From Chryseobacterium phosphatilyticum (lineage in GTDB: Bacteria; Bacteroidota; Bacteroidia; Flavobacteriales; Weeksellaceae): 64,000 nt of DNA. Location of the stretch: NCBI RefSeq assembly GCF_002899825.2, contig NZ_PPED02000005.1, positions 248,001 to 312,000 of the forward strand, read 5' to 3'. Shown in pieces: positions 1 to 8,790 of this stretch. The notes under the pieces are model-generated. The model was not told the origin of the DNA. It ran no database searches and was given only the letters and a program-made list of their open reading frames with translations. Both the position numbers and the translations under genes were made by a program. Every line of letters starts with the position of its first letter. Positions within the stretch are counted from its first letter, which is position 1.

Positions 1-1052
1 TCTGTAGTAACGAAATCACCAAGGATTACTCTGAAAGCATTTTCAGCATTATCATTAGGTGTAAACCAAGGAACCAATTGCTCATATCTGGTATCAACAA
101 GTTTTTCTCCAGTAAATTCTTTTAAAATTTTAAAAGGAATTACTTTAGTTTCCGGTGTATAATTGGCAAAATCTTCATCTGTACCTTCTGTATATTTCTT
201 ACCGAAGACTTTAGGTAAAAGAACGCTTGATAAAACGACAGTTACGGGTTCAAATGTATACTGATTGAAAGTTTTAACCAAAACATATTCAATGTCTCTT
301 CCTACGGTAAGAGCCGTATTGGATGGCAACGTCCATGGAGTCGTCGTCCAGGCCAGGATATGGACATCCCCGTCAACATCGCTGAATAAGGCAGAAGAAT
401 CTTTTTTTACTTTGAATTGAGCCACAACAGTCGTATCCGAAACATCACGGTACGTTCCCGGCTGGTTCAATTCGTGTGAAGAAAGTCCTGTTCCTGCTTT
501 TGGAGAATAAGGCTGGATTGTGTATCCTTTGTACAATAAGCTTTTATCATACAATTGTTTTAACAACCACCAGACAGTTTCCATATATTTTGACTTGTAG
601 GTGATATACGGATCGTTAAGGTCTACCCAATATCCGATTTTTTCGGTAAGGTTATTCCATACGTCGGTATAGCGCATTACTGCCTCGCGACAAGCTCTGT
701 TGTAATCTTCAATCGAGATTTTTTTACCAATATCTTCTTTAGTAATTCCTAATTCTTTTTCTACACCCAGCTCCACAGGAAGACCATGCGTATCCCAACC
801 CGCTTTACGGAAAACCTGTTTCCCGTTCTGCGTTTGGTAACGGCAGAAAATATCTTTCAATGCTCTTGCCATTACGTGGTGAATTCCAGGCATACCGTTT
901 GCTGAAGGCGGACCTTCGTAAAATACAAACTCGGGATTACCCTCGCGAATCTCAACACTCTTGCTGAAAGTTTTATTCAGTTTCCAAAATTCCGCTACAT
1001 TTTCGGCTATGTCAATAAGGTTGAGGTTTTTATATTCTTTAAATTGGCTCAT
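1..1052 (-). CDS. ileS: Isoleucyl-tRNA synthetase, N-terminal part (cut by window start)
   Basis: This gene charges tRNA-Ile with isoleucine in the cytoplasm. About 350 N-terminal residues are in the window, reading from the ATG at 1052 down to base 1; the rest lies upstream of the window. The class I synthetase HIGH region appears as PPSANGMPGIHH around residues 48-59, the form usual in Bacteroidota enzymes. The first part of the editing (CP1) insertion follows, with the GWDTHGLPVE block that is diagnostic of Ile/Leu/Val synthetases. LeuRS and ValRS are less likely because of the wording of these motifs. A -7 promoter box lies about 40 bases upstream and the gene appears to be transcribed alone. 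Confidence 0.95.
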   Translation of the reverse strand, partial: MSQFKEYKNLNLIDIAENVAEFWKLNKTFSKSVEIREGNPEFVFYEGPPSANGMPGIHHVMARALKDIFCRYQTQNGKQVFRKAGWDTHGLPVELGVEKELGITKEDIGKKISIEDYNRACREAVMRYTDVWNNLTEKIGYWVDLNDPYITYKSKYMETVWWLLKQLYDKSLLYKGYTIQPYSPKAGTGLSSHELNQPGTYRDVSDTTVVAQFKVKKDSSALFSDVDGDVHILAWTTTPWTLPSNTALTVGRDIEYVLVKTFNQYTFEPVTVVLSSVLLPKVFGKKYTEGTDEDFANYTPETKVIPFKILKEFTGEKLVDTRYEQLVPWFTPNDNAENAFRVILGDFVTT

Positions 1053-1381
1053 TGTAAATATCTCAATATTTCGTTGATTAATTAAGTCTGCAAATTTAGT
1101 GATTTTTGTCGGTTTATAATATATGTTTTATTTTGATATCATCTATTAAAAAGTTCAATTTCAGAAATATAAATATTGGAAGCGCACAAGAGCGAATCTG
1201 ACATCATTGGTAATCGGAATTTTTTCAAAATTTTGAACGGACTTTTTCCATGATTTTATAATCGTATATTCTACGAAAATGCTGTTAAAAAATTGATATA
1301 AAAAAATTCGGTAAGAGTAAAATAGCACGATCATTGCTTGAAATTTTGTATATTCAAATGAACCTAATTCCAAATGATGTT
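1053..1381. other. Divergent intergenic region ileS / M23 peptidase
   Basis: About 330 bases of very AT-rich sequence between two divergent genes. It contains the ileS -7 box, a perfect 14-base palindrome (TTCAAAATTTTGAA, 1224-1237), and a weak plus-strand promoter candidate near 1349-1356 (TATATTCA). Short reading frames here have no recognisable product. No RNA gene is visible. Confidence 0.5.
1091..1098 (-). promoter_or_regulatory. -7 promoter box of ileS
   Basis: Read on the minus strand this is TAAATTTG, an exact match to the Bacteroidota -7 consensus TAnnTTTG. It lies 39 bases before the ileS ATG. No good -33 TTTG is visible at the usual distance. Confidence 0.5.
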
Positions 1382-3067
1382 ATGAAAATATTTTATAAAC
1401 TGATGCTTATTGTATGTTTAATCAGTGGTATCATATCCCAGGCACAAAACTATCCTCAGAACTATTTCCGGAACCCGTTGAATATTCCCATGCAATTGGC
1501 TGCTAATTTTGGGGCTATCCGTTCCAATCATTTTCATATGGGGCTGGACTTAAGAACCAACAGCCAGGAAAATCTCTCGGTTCTCGCTTCAGCGGACGGG
1601 TATGTAAGCAGAATAAAAGTAGAACGATATGGTTTTGGAAATGCCGTATATATTACCCATCCGAATGGCTACACCACGGTATATGCTCACCTGAATACGT
1701 ATTTTGATGCCCTTGATGCTTATGTAAAAGAAAGACAATACAAAGACGAAAAATGGGAACAGGATATCACCTTCCAACCCGGACAATTTCCTGTAACAAA
1801 GGGACAATTGATAGCCTTAAGCGGAAATACCGGTGGCTCTGCGGGACCTCATCTGCATTTTGAGATACGGGACACCAAAACAGAAGAATGCCTGAATCCA
1901 CTTCTTTTCGGATTCGCCATTCCTGATTCTGTATCTCCAATCATCAGTGGCTTATATTGGTATGACAGGCGCTTTAGCACTTATGAACCCGGTGCAAACG
2001 GAGTAATAGTTAAAAAAACGGGAAATTCATATACCGCAGATGTTGTCAAAGTAAGCTCACCAATGATAAGTTTTGGTATTAAAGCTGTAGATAAGGCCAA
2101 TCGGGGATTTAATCTGGGTATTTATCAGGCGGTATTACTAATGGATGGTCAACGAATTTATAGCTTCTCTATTGATAAAGTAAGTTATGATGATACCCGT
2201 TATGAGAATGGTTGTATAGATTACACTAAATTTGCACGAGATAAGATGAGCGTTCAGCATCTTTCTGTTTTACCGGGAATGAAGTTGCAGAATTACAGTA
2301 TTCCGGGTCTGTCAGGAATCATCAATCTGCAGGATAATGAAGTTCACAATATTGAAATTATTTTAAAAGATGTCAGAGGAAACACCAGTAGATTGGTAAC
2401 GAAAGTTCAGCTTATTGGTACTGAAAGCTCAGTTAATCCAACCGGAAATATTGTAAAACCGAATGAAGGAAAAACCATCAGTACCCAGAATGCAGACATC
2501 AGCTTTAGTAAAAATGCAGTGTATGATGCTGTTAATTTTAATGTAAATGAAAAACCGGATGCAGACTCCGATGTAATTTCCAATATCATTAGTATACACA
2601 ATCATTATGTTCCGGTTCACGATAATTATACCGTAAAAATAAGACCCAACAGAAAATTTGATCAGAATGAAAAAGATCAGGTGATTCTTTTGTTTGACTA
2701 TGGAAGTGATAAAGATGCAGTGAAAGGAAAATGGAATGGCGATAAGGTTGAAGGACAGTTTAACAGATTGGGAACAGTAAAGCTTGTCTTAGATAAGAGT
2801 TTACCATCGGTCTCCCCGGGATGGAAAGAAGGAGGACTTATCAATAGCAGTTCTTTACGATTGAAAGGAAGTACAAAAGTGGGGGATATTGTCTCTTTCC
2901 GCGCTGAGATGGATGGGAAATGGCTCAGATTTGCCCGGGTGAAAAACGACTTTGTGTATGTTTTTGATGAAAAATGTCCTAAAGGTTCAGGGGCCCATAC
3001 CTTAAAAATAACAACAAGCAATACTGCAGGAAATACCAATACCCAAACTTTTACATTCCAAAGATAG
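1382..3067 (+). CDS. Secreted M23 (LytM-type) metallopeptidase
   Basis: Predicted exported zinc peptidase that would cut peptidoglycan cross-bridges or act as a cell-wall hydrolase. The start is placed at 1382 rather than at the longer-frame ATG 1334 because a clean signal peptide begins there (MKIFYKLMLIVCLISGIIS, ending in AQ). The LytM domain spans about residues 40-190. Its zinc and catalytic residues are all visible: H52xxxD56, H103 in YAHL, and H157-L-H159 in GPHLHFE. A loop of some 25 residues separates YAHL from the last motif. The C-terminal 370 residues look beta-rich and have no motif I recognise. The length of 561 residues is much more than the minimal domain, as is common for M23 proteins in this phylum. 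A link to the pigment genes downstream is not indicated. Confidence 0.85.
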   Translation: MKIFYKLMLIVCLISGIISQAQNYPQNYFRNPLNIPMQLAANFGAIRSNHFHMGLDLRTNSQENLSVLASADGYVSRIKVERYGFGNAVYITHPNGYTTVYAHLNTYFDALDAYVKERQYKDEKWEQDITFQPGQFPVTKGQLIALSGNTGGSAGPHLHFEIRDTKTEECLNPLLFGFAIPDSVSPIISGLYWYDRRFSTYEPGANGVIVKKTGNSYTADVVKVSSPMISFGIKAVDKANRGFNLGIYQAVLLMDGQRIYSFSIDKVSYDDTRYENGCIDYTKFARDKMSVQHLSVLPGMKLQNYSIPGLSGIINLQDNEVHNIEIILKDVRGNTSRLVTKVQLIGTESSVNPTGNIVKPNEGKTISTQNADISFSKNAVYDAVNFNVNEKPDADSDVISNIISIHNHYVPVHDNYTVKIRPNRKFDQNEKDQVILLFDYGSDKDAVKGKWNGDKVEGQFNRLGTVKLVLDKSLPSVSPGWKEGGLINSSSLRLKGSTKVGDIVSFRAEMDGKWLRFARVKNDFVYVFDEKCPKGSGAHTLKITTSNTAGNTNTQTFTFQR

Positions 3068-3115
3068 AAGGCATGTTTAAATGCTTTAATCCTTCGATCT
3101 TTTAATTTAATTAAA

Positions 3116-3123
3116 TACATTTG
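3116..3123 (+). promoter_or_regulatory. -7 promoter box before the PaaK-like ligase
   Basis: TACATTTG matches TAnnTTTG exactly, 16 bases before the TTG start at 3140. If used, it would give a very short leader. No -33 match was seen. Confidence 0.4.
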
Positions 3124-3139
3124 CTCAAAATTAGAATCA

Positions 3140-4432
3140 TTGGAATTTCATCCGTCAATAGAAAAATCTAGCATTCAGGAGATCAAAAAGTTTCAGGAAG
3201 AGAAGCTCAGGGAACTTTTGACTTATCTTGAAAATCACTCACCCTTTTACCAGAAGTTGTTCAGGGAAAATAATATTATTATTGAGAACATCCGTACTTT
3301 GGAAGATCTGCAAAAAATTCCTACTACGACAAAGAATGATCTGCAGCAGAATAATCATGATTTTTTCTGTATTTCTCCTGATAAAATTGTAGACTATAGT
3401 ACCACTTCAGGAACATTAGGGGATCCTGTGACTTTTGGTTTATCAGATAATGATCTTGAAAGACTGGCTTACAATGAAGCCATATCTTTTGCGTGCGCAG
3501 GTATTCAGAAAGGGGATGTAGTACAAATGATTACCACCATTGATAAAAGGTTTATGGCCGGGCTTGCCTATTTTTTAGGATTAAGAAAAATGGGAGCCAG
3601 TGTGGTGAGAATGGGGCCTGGGATTCCTGAGCTTCAATGGGATTCTATTTTCAGATACCAACCTAAATATTTGATTACCGTACCATCATTTTTACTGAAA
3701 ATGATTGATTATGCTGAAAAAAATGGGCTGGATTATAAAAACTCCAGCGTTTACGGGGCTGTATGTATTGGAGAAAGTATCAAAAATCAGGATTTTAGCG
3801 ATAACATCCTGTCCCGCAAAATTAAAGAAAAATGGAATATCAAGCTTTTTTCAACCTATGCTTCTACGGAAATGAGTACTGCTTTTACCGAATGCGAGTA
3901 TCAGATCGGAGGGCACCATCATCCGGAACTGATTGTTACAGAAATTCTAGATGATCTGGGAGCTCCTGTGAAAGAAGGTGAAAGCGGAGAACTTACGATT
4001 ACCACTTTGGGGGTTGAGGCAATTCCGTTGTTGAGGTTTAAAACGGGTGACATTGTAAAGGCGCATTATGAGCCTTGTCAGTGTGGAAGAAATACCATGA
4101 GATTAGGCCCGGTAATTGGGAGGATGCAGCAAATGATCAAGTATAAAGGGACAACATTATATCCACCTGCTCTGAATGATATTTTGAATGATTTCAGTAA
4201 TATTCTGTGTCATCAGATTGTGATCCAGGCTGATGAAATTGGTCTTGATGAAATAATTATTAAAATCAGCACTGAAGTAGAAAATGAACATTTCGTTAGT
4301 GACATCAGAGATCATTTCCGGGCAAAGTTAAGAGTAAGTCCTAAAATCGAAATAGTGGATTTTGATACTTTGTCAAAAATCGTATTCAACCCGAATAGCA
4401 GAAAGCCAATTACATTTATAGATTTAAGATAA
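3140..4432 (+). CDS. PaaK-like AMP-dependent acyl ligase (flexirubin locus)
   Basis: Adenylate-forming enzyme of the phenylacetate-CoA ligase family, 430 residues. In aryl polyene and flexirubin loci such a ligase activates the aromatic starter (4-coumarate or a relative) and loads it onto CoA or an ACP; that role here is inferred from context. Visible motifs are the phosphate loop TTSGTLGDP near residue 95, FSTYASTEMS (adenine/acyl site), and FKTGD before the C-terminal subdomain. CQCGR after it resembles the C-x-C-G-R element of this family. The start used is TTG at 3140, because the sequence from MEFHPSIEK onward matches the family N-terminus and no ATG lies nearby. It is followed after 20 bases by the secreted-protein gene at 4453. 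Confidence 0.8.
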   Translation: MEFHPSIEKSSIQEIKKFQEEKLRELLTYLENHSPFYQKLFRENNIIIENIRTLEDLQKIPTTTKNDLQQNNHDFFCISPDKIVDYSTTSGTLGDPVTFGLSDNDLERLAYNEAISFACAGIQKGDVVQMITTIDKRFMAGLAYFLGLRKMGASVVRMGPGIPELQWDSIFRYQPKYLITVPSFLLKMIDYAEKNGLDYKNSSVYGAVCIGESIKNQDFSDNILSRKIKEKWNIKLFSTYASTEMSTAFTECEYQIGGHHHPELIVTEILDDLGAPVKEGESGELTITTLGVEAIPLLRFKTGDIVKAHYEPCQCGRNTMRLGPVIGRMQQMIKYKGTTLYPPALNDILNDFSNILCHQIVIQADEIGLDEIIIKISTEVENEHFVSDIRDHFRAKLRVSPKIEIVDFDTLSKIVFNPNSRKPITFIDLR

Positions 4433-4452
4433 TAAACGAATAAAATTAAACC

Positions 4453-5055
4453 ATGAAAAAACTCTTGTTACTATTATTGATAACAGTTGTAAATCTTTCC
4501 TTTGCCCAAAGTAAATTGAATTATGAATTTGGAAATTTTGATTTTCTTAAAGATCAAACTGAAGTAAATGTTCAATACAAATTTGAAAACCCTGCTTTTC
4601 AGGTTGAAAATTATACCGAAGCGCAGTATCTCGAGAGGAGAAAAGCAGAAACGTTAGTCAAAAGAGACGAAGCAGCCTGGCAAAAATGGATTGGAGAGTG
4701 GAATCAGCATAAAGAATCGGTTTATATGAATAGATTTATTAATGGATTAAATGCTAAGTCAAAGAAAATCAGATTTGGAAAAGATTTAAAAACAAAATAT
4801 ACATTAGTCGTTGAAACAAAATGGATTTATGCGGGTTGGGCCGGTGGTATGCTCTTGCAGCCTGCCAAATTATCTACTCTGATAACTTTTGTTGACAATG
4901 AAAATCCATCTCAGATAGTCACCAAAATTCAAACCGATAAAATTGAAGGAATAGGAGTTAAAGGAGATTATGTAATGGAATATGGGAGAATATCGGCAGC
5001 TTATGAAAAAACAGGCAAGGAATTGGCAAAAGATATTACTAAAAGCATAAAATAA
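4453..5055 (+). CDS. Secreted protein of unknown function
   Basis: 200 residues beginning with a clear signal peptide (MKKLLLLLLITVVNLSFAQ, cleavage after AQ). The mature part has mixed alpha/beta character with a WIYAGWAGGM stretch near residue 125 and an acidic/basic C-terminus. I do not recognise a family. It follows the ligase by 20 bases on the same strand and is followed by a bidirectional terminator, so the two genes are probably co-transcribed. A periplasmic role, perhaps in envelope handling of the pigment, is speculation from position only. Confidence 0.7.
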   Translation: MKKLLLLLLITVVNLSFAQSKLNYEFGNFDFLKDQTEVNVQYKFENPAFQVENYTEAQYLERRKAETLVKRDEAAWQKWIGEWNQHKESVYMNRFINGLNAKSKKIRFGKDLKTKYTLVVETKWIYAGWAGGMLLQPAKLSTLITFVDNENPSQIVTKIQTDKIEGIGVKGDYVMEYGRISAAYEKTGKELAKDITKSIK

Positions 5056-5073
5056 AAGCATAAAATAAAAGCA

Positions 5074-5103
5074 AAAACGGTCTGTATTTCAGACCGTTTT
5101 TTT
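5074..5103. terminator. Bidirectional intrinsic terminator
   Basis: Eleven-base stem AAAACGGTCTG / CAGACCGTTTT with a TATTT loop, with T-runs on both strands. It separates the convergent genes ending at 5055 (plus) and 5102 (minus). Just before it, AAAAGCATAAAAT occurs twice in tandem, apparently a small duplication over the stop codon. Confidence 0.85.
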
Positions 5104-6355
5104 ATGATTGATGATTATGCTGCTTTTCTAATTTGATGAGGTTTGCCAGATTCTTGATAACCGTATCATGTTTTTTCACAAAAGGATTGTCTTTATTCCA
5201 GACATAGCCTGCCAATACAGCACAAATCTTTTTCTTGACATCCGGATTTTCAGGCTGATGGAAGAACAACTCCTGAAGATTTCCCGTGTACCATTCTTTT
5301 ACGTAAGTAGTGAAAACATCTACCCCATACAAAATATAGTCTGAATATTCCGTTTGCCAGTTTATGGTCTCCCCGTTTAATTGCCTTAAAGCCAATTTTG
5401 CGGCCAGCATTCCTGATTCTGTGGCGAAAGCCATTCCTGAAGAGAAAACAGGGTCAAGGAACTCAGAAGCATTACCCGTTAAAGCAAATCCATCTCCGAA
5501 AAGACTTTTTACCGAACATGAATAATCTTTTAAATGTCTTGGTTCAAAAAGGAAATCAAGTTCACCAAATCGTTTTACATAATATTCTGAAAGAGAAATG
5601 GCTTTTCTTAAAGCTTCGGTTGGGTCTCCGTTTTCAGATAATTTTTCAATATAATCTGTAGGACCTACTATTCCTACACTTGTGTTTCCGTTGGAAAAAG
5701 GAATTACCCAAAGCCATACTTCCGTTTCAATAATGTCAAAAGAGATCAGGGTTCCTTCTTCTCCCTCTTCTCTGTGAGTATCTTGTACATGAGAGAAGAT
5801 AGCAGAGTGAGGAGAAAGTTTTGACGGTTTTTCCAGATCTAATAATCTTGGCAAAACTCTTCCATATCCGCTCGAATCGATCACAAACTTAGCATGGATT
5901 TCCTTTGTTTCTCCATCCTTGTTCTTTACAGTAGTTATAGAATCTGTTCCGTTAAACTTAATATCAATAACTTCTGTTTCAAATTCAAGATCAATTCCTT
6001 TATTGATAACTTCCTGGGCAAGGGTATTATCAAAATCTGCTCTCGGAACCTGCCAGGTCCAGTCCCAGCCTTCGCCGAATTTATTACTGAAATCAAAAAT
6101 GCAGACTTCATCCCCACGGAGAAATCTCGCACCCAGCTTTTTTTCAAAGCCCATTTTGTCTAATGCAGGGAAAAGTCCTGCTTCATCAAAGTGGTCCATT
6201 ACTCTTGGGATTAAGCTTTCACCGACTACCAGTCTTGGGAATTTTGTTTTTTCAACAACTTTTACGTTGACACCGTTCTTCTTTAAGTACGAAGAAGACA
6301 CGCATCCGGAAGGCCCAGCTCCGATTACAAGAACGTCAACAGATTCTTTGCTCAT
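5102..6355 (-). CDS. FAD-dependent oxidoreductase of the halogenase family
   Basis: 417-residue flavoprotein related to tryptophan/phenolic halogenases and geranylgeranyl reductase-like enzymes. FAD site GAGPSG at residues 12-17, the GESLIPR motif at 45-51, the second dinucleotide motif VIDSSGYG near 158-165, and WLWVIP at 214-219, which matches the WxWxIP element of flavin halogenases. A lysine pair lies at 72-73. Flexirubins with a chlorinated phenyl ring are known, so ring halogenation is a sensible role; hydroxylation by a related monooxygenase cannot be excluded. It is transcribed divergently from the ammonia-lyase gene through a shared promoter region and ends at a terminator shared with the upstream block. 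Confidence 0.75.
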   Translation of the reverse strand: MSKESVDVLVIGAGPSGCVSSSYLKKNGVNVKVVEKTKFPRLVVGESLIPRVMDHFDEAGLFPALDKMGFEKKLGARFLRGDEVCIFDFSNKFGEGWDWTWQVPRADFDNTLAQEVINKGIDLEFETEVIDIKFNGTDSITTVKNKDGETKEIHAKFVIDSSGYGRVLPRLLDLEKPSKLSPHSAIFSHVQDTHREEGEEGTLISFDIIETEVWLWVIPFSNGNTSVGIVGPTDYIEKLSENGDPTEALRKAISLSEYYVKRFGELDFLFEPRHLKDYSCSVKSLFGDGFALTGNASEFLDPVFSSGMAFATESGMLAAKLALRQLNGETINWQTEYSDYILYGVDVFTTYVKEWYTGNLQELFFHQPENPDVKKKICAVLAGYVWNKDNPFVKKHDTVIKNLANLIKLEKQHNHQS

Positions 6356-6384
6356 CTTTGATTTTTTATTTTAATAATAACTTT

Positions 6385-6403
6385 TATCTTTGCCGCAAAA
6401 TTA
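6385..6403. promoter_or_regulatory. Back-to-back divergent -7 boxes
   Basis: TATCTTTG (6385-6392, plus) and, after only three bases, CAAAATTA (6396-6403), which is TAATTTTG on the minus strand. Both match TAnnTTTG exactly. For the minus-strand promoter a CAAAA at 6426-6430 gives a TTTTG -33 element at 22-base spacing. For the plus strand, TTTG at 6357-6360 lies 24 bases upstream. They would drive the halogenase-like gene and the ammonia-lyase operon. Confidence 0.65.
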
Positions 6404-6453
6404 GTGACAATTAATTAATATTTTACAAAATTATCAACTATTACTTTTAATTG

Positions 6454-7974
6454 ATGAAAATAAATAACTTTTTAGGACTGAAAGATTTTCAAAAAATAAT
6501 CATTGAAAATGAGAAAATTGAACTGGATGAATCGCTTTTATCAAGAGTAGATAGAAGCTATCAGTTTTTGAAAGAATTTTCAAAAAATAAAGTAATATAT
6601 GGTGTAAATACAGGATTCGGGCCGATGGCTCAATTTAAAATCAGTGATGAAGATACTCATCAGCTTCAATATAACCTGATCAGAAGCCATTCTTCAGGAA
6701 TCGGCAACCCTTTACCGGCAGAAGAAGTTAAAGCCTGTATGCTGGCAAGAATGAACACGTTATCACTAGGAAACTCCGGAGTACATCAATCTGTTATTTA
6801 TCTTCTTCAGGAATTAATCAACAGAGACATCACTCCGCTGATTTTTGAACACGGGGGAGTAGGAGCGAGTGGTGACCTTGTACAGCTGGCTCATCTGGCG
6901 TTGGTGCTCATCGGAGAAGGAGAAGTTTTCTACAAAGGAGAGAGAAAATTTACTAAAGAAGTTTTTGAAATTGAAAGATTAGAACCGATACGGGTAGAAA
7001 TCCGTGAAGGACTTGCTTTGATGAACGGAACTTCTGTGATGTCAGGAATCGGCATTGTGAATGCTTATAAAGCCAATCAGCTAACAGATATTTCCATTAA
7101 GCTTTCCTGTGCAATCAATGAAATTGTTCAGGCCTATGATGACCATTTGTCAGAAGCGTTAAACGGAACCAAAAGGCATTATGGACAGCAGAAAGTGGCA
7201 GAAAGGATGCGTGCTCATCTGGCAGACAGCCAACTGATCAGGAAAAGAGCTGACCACCTGTATACTCATTTCGAGGAACAGGAAAAAATATTTAAAGAAA
7301 AAGTACAGGAATATTATTCATTACGATGTGTTCCACAGATTTTGGGCCCGGTATTGGATACTCTGGAGTATACAGAGAAGGTATTGGAAAATGAAATTAA
7401 TTCTGCCAATGATAATCCGATTATTAATGTTGAAGATCAGCATGTATACCATGGAGGGAACTTCCACGGAGATTATATCTCTTTGGAAATGGATAAACTT
7501 AAAATCGTAGTCACTAAGCTGACGATGCTGGCAGAAAGACAGCTGAACTACCTGTTGAATGCTAAAATCAATGAAATCTTGCCTCCTTTTGTAAATTTAG
7601 GTAAATTAGGTTTCAATTTCGGAATGCAGGGCGTACAGTTTACGGCCACTTCCACTACGGCAGAAAGCCAGATGTTGTCGAACCCGATGTACGTTCACAG
7701 TATTCCGAATAATAATGATAATCAGGATATTGTGAGTATGGGAACCAATGCAGCTGTTATTTGCAGAAAGGTCATTGAAAATGCTTTTGAAGTACTGGCT
7801 ATTGAAGCAATTACCATTATTCAGGCCATTGAATATCTTGGTTTCCAGGATAAAGTATCATCTTCCACCAAAGGATTGTATGATGATATCAGAAAGATTA
7901 TTCCGGCATTCTCTGACGATATGGTAATGTACCCGTATCTGGAAGAAGTGAAGAAATATTTAAAGACAATGTAA
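6454..7974 (+). CDS. Tyrosine ammonia-lyase (HAL/PAL family)
   Basis: 506-residue MIO enzyme, predicted to deaminate tyrosine to 4-coumarate, the aromatic starter of flexirubins. The MIO triad Ala138-Ser139-Gly140 is seen in GGVGASGDL, and the active Tyr49 in IYGVNTGFG. The substrate-selectivity pair is Ser78-His79 (NLIRSHSSG). From memory the sequence is very close to the characterised Flavobacterium johnsoniae tyrosine ammonia-lyase, which carries the same RSHSSG stretch. Histidase is the main alternative, but there are no hut genes nearby and the locus is a pigment cluster. The ATG at 6454 is chosen over the in-frame TTG at 6451. It is the first gene of the plus-strand operon, with its promoter at 6385. 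Confidence 0.88.
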   Translation: MKINNFLGLKDFQKIIIENEKIELDESLLSRVDRSYQFLKEFSKNKVIYGVNTGFGPMAQFKISDEDTHQLQYNLIRSHSSGIGNPLPAEEVKACMLARMNTLSLGNSGVHQSVIYLLQELINRDITPLIFEHGGVGASGDLVQLAHLALVLIGEGEVFYKGERKFTKEVFEIERLEPIRVEIREGLALMNGTSVMSGIGIVNAYKANQLTDISIKLSCAINEIVQAYDDHLSEALNGTKRHYGQQKVAERMRAHLADSQLIRKRADHLYTHFEEQEKIFKEKVQEYYSLRCVPQILGPVLDTLEYTEKVLENEINSANDNPIINVEDQHVYHGGNFHGDYISLEMDKLKIVVTKLTMLAERQLNYLLNAKINEILPPFVNLGKLGFNFGMQGVQFTATSTTAESQMLSNPMYVHSIPNNNDNQDIVSMGTNAAVICRKVIENAFEVLAIEAITIIQAIEYLGFQDKVSSSTKGLYDDIRKIIPAFSDDMVMYPYLEEVKKYLKTM

Positions 7975-8057
7975 CTATTGGCTATAGTGAATTGTCTCTA
8001 AAGAATAAGGAAAACAAGCTAACTTAAAAAAACTAAAAACGAAATAAACACTAACGC

Positions 8058-8789
8058 ATGAAATGTGCAATTGTAACAGGAGGCTCCCGGGGTATTGGGA
8101 GAGCAATCTGTATAAAACTGGCTGAAGAGAAAAACTATCATATACTGATCAACTACACTTCCAATGAAGCTGCAGCAAAAGAAACACTGACTAAAGTTCA
8201 GGAATTGGGTGCTACAGGAGAAATTCTTAAATTTGATGTAGGAAATACAGAAGAAACACAACAGGTTTTGACGGACTGGCAGGAGAAAAACCCGGATTCA
8301 GTGGTGGAAGTGATCGTAAATAATGCCGGAATTACAAGAGACGGCTTGTTTATGTGGATGCAAAAAGAAGACTGGAATAGTGTCATCAACACAAGTTTAG
8401 ATGGTTTTTTCAATGTGACTAACTTCTTTATCCAGAAACTACTTCGTAACAAATACGGAAGGATCATCAATATGGTTTCAGTTTCAGGAGTAAAAGGAAC
8501 AGCCGGGCAAACAAATTATTCTGCAGCAAAAGGAGCTTTAGTGGGAGCAACGAAAGCTCTTGCACAGGAAGTTGCCAAAAGAAATATTACAGTAAATGCG
8601 GTGGCTCCGGGATTCATTAAAACAGATATGACTCAGGAGTTTAATGAAGATGAGCTGAAGGCAATGATTCCTGCCAACAGGTTTGGAGAAGCCGAAGAAG
8701 TTGCTGATCTTGTAGCATTTTTAGCATCCAGGAAAGCTTCATACATTACAGGGGAAGTAATTAATATTAACGGAGGAATTTATTCATAA
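8058..8789 (+). CDS. 3-oxoacyl-ACP reductase (FabG-like, ApeQ-type)
   Basis: Short-chain dehydrogenase of 243 residues that reduces the beta-keto group formed in each elongation round. NADP site TGGSRGIGR at residues 7-15, NNAG at 88-91, and catalytic Ser141/143, Tyr154 and Lys158 (NYSAAKGAL). The C-terminal NGGIYS is typical of FabG. Its place in front of a ketosynthase and an ACP gene marks it as the dedicated ketoreductase of the aryl polyene pathway, equivalent to ApeQ, not the housekeeping FabG (inference). The stop codon is one base from the next start. Confidence 0.9.
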   Translation: MKCAIVTGGSRGIGRAICIKLAEEKNYHILINYTSNEAAAKETLTKVQELGATGEILKFDVGNTEETQQVLTDWQEKNPDSVVEVIVNNAGITRDGLFMWMQKEDWNSVINTSLDGFFNVTNFFIQKLLRNKYGRIINMVSVSGVKGTAGQTNYSAAKGALVGATKALAQEVAKRNITVNAVAPGFIKTDMTQEFNEDELKAMIPANRFGEAEEVADLVAFLASRKASYITGEVININGGIYS

Positions 8790-8790
8790 A

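Noticed and set aside
1334..1381. Upstream ATG (1334) as start of the M23 peptidase
   Set aside because: It would put 16 residues before an otherwise clean signal peptide.
2698..3120. 140-residue minus-strand frame over the end of the M23 gene
   Set aside because: Entirely antisense to a gene with clear domain evidence; composition is that of a shadow frame.
5041..5073. Tandem AAAAGCATAAAAT as a regulatory repeat
   Set aside because: Only two copies across a stop codon; better seen as a small duplication.
5919..6374. 151-residue plus-strand frame opposite the halogenase-like gene
   Set aside because: Antisense to a well-supported flavoprotein; no motif and no start signals of its own.
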